NCBI GenBank assembly: GCA_938034715.1
Contig: CALHMM010000096.1
Span: forward strand, 1 to 5,032
Source: Minisyncoccota bacterium
GTDB taxonomy: Bacteria; Patescibacteriota; Minisyncoccia; Moranbacterales; GCA-2747515
Length of the DNA stretch: 5,032 bases
Reading direction: 5' to 3'
This document shows, in pieces, positions 4,724 through 5,032 of this stretch. The stretch's first letter is position 1; every line of letters begins with the position of its first letter. The position numbers and the translations under genes were made by a program. The notes under the pieces were generated by a model, which saw only the letters and a program-made list of their open reading frames with translations, did no database searches and was not told where the DNA came from.

Positions 4724-5032
4724 CTATTTCGTAAAAGTAATACCAAAATGATGTACATTTACTATAATACCACGAGGATCTTTAAAGTTTGCAGTGTCTG
4801 CAAAATCTCGCATCATCTCTGGACTTATGACGTTTTCACGCGAGATCCCCACAGGCGCCCCCTCAAGCAAACCGATTACCAAAAGCACTCCCGAATCCTT
4901 CAAAACACGATGAGCTTCACGAAAAAGTTTTGTCCTGTTTTGATTCTGAGAAATAATCCTTCGCATAATGACATAATCAACACTCTCAGCCTCCAATTCG
5001 CTACCTCTGTCACGCTCCAAGTTTGCATGCTT
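4724..5032 (-). CDS. SAM-dependent methyltransferase, class I (type 11-like), C-terminal part
   Basis: The frame is open to the window edge and encodes the last 102 residues. A TTG at 5020 could be read as a start, but the codons before it continue the family pattern (ANLE), so the true start lies outside. Visible landmarks are the ANLE motif (3-6), ESVDYVIM (16-23, the strand-4 acidic motif region), EAHRVLKDSGVLLVIG (39-54, the usual RVLKPGG motif with K-D-S-G), ISPEMMRDFADTANF (a helix typical of the family end) and the C-terminal HHFGITFTK. The SAM-binding glycine loop is not in view. From memory, small methyltransferases ending in HH[FY]G are common in Patescibacteria; the substrate is unknown. 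It lies 21 nt before the lipoprotein gene, so it probably leads or belongs to that operon. The stop is TAG. Confidence 0.85.
   Translation of the reverse strand, partial: KHANLERDRGSELEAESVDYVIMRRIISQNQNRTKLFREAHRVLKDSGVLLVIGLLEGAPVGISRENVISPEMMRDFADTANFKDPRGIIVNVHHFGITFTK

Noticed and set aside
239..4726. Alternative genetic code with UGA as glycine, as in some Patescibacteria
   Set aside because: No stop is TGA, but all genes are full length with many GGN glycines and no internal UGA, so the standard bacterial code suffices.
1..5032. CRISPR array, insertion sequence, tRNA or rRNA
   Set aside because: No regularly spaced repeats, no transposase frame or paired terminal repeats, and no tRNA or rRNA-like folds were seen; the repeated DNA is explained by pilin paralogy.

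Overview
The window looks like Candidate Phyla Radiation (Patescibacteria) chromosome, probably of Parcubacteria type. This is inferred from the gene families: several short, two-helix VirB2/TrbC-like pilins in a row, one of them of the 'VPCG...CxxCH' type that I associate with these lineages, next to a family 1 solute-binding lipoprotein and a small class I methyltransferase. No marker gene or rRNA is present to confirm it. The DNA is moderately AT-rich. All genes lie on the minus strand, so transcription runs from high to low coordinates.

Layout in transcription order. 5032-4724 is the C-terminal half of a SAM-dependent methyltransferase, cut by the window edge. 4702-3311 is a solute-binding lipoprotein. 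3306-2821 (CxxCH pilin) and 2799-2521 (mini-pilin without a normal signal peptide) follow with gaps of 4 and 21 nt, so these four genes look like one operon. 2434-2111 is another pilin, after 86 nt that contain a 15-bp inverted repeat. 1914-1504 is a pilin set up as its own unit: extended -10 promoter at 2036-2028, a leader of about 107 nt with mutually exclusive hairpins, the strongest Shine-Dalgarno in the window, and an intrinsic terminator at 1488-1456. A second extended -10 promoter (1418-1410) precedes 1372-707 (long pilin with a His/Cys-rich head and a Pro-Ala linker), 658-239 (pilin with a Gly-rich, two-Cys tail) and 168-1 (start of a further secreted protein with the same His motif, cut by the window edge).

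Working model (inference): the five clearest pilins and the mini-pilin share one plan, a signal peptide (weak or missing in the mini-pilin), helix 1, a short basic cytoplasmic loop (consensus [SG]-[AG]-G-[DN]-x2-R-x3-A-K) and helix 2. Both tails would therefore face outward. The core is well conserved and the exposed tails vary (His-rich, Cys-paired, Pro-Ala, Gly-rich). That pattern suits a set of alternative or minor subunits of a conjugation-like pilus or uptake appendage, with the lipoprotein as a possible surface receptor. No VirB4, VirB6, VirD4, permease or other machinery is visible here, so the function remains unproven.

No tRNA, rRNA, CRISPR array, insertion sequence or phage gene was seen. 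No gene-free stretch exceeds 300 bases; the longest gap is 196 nt (1915-2110).
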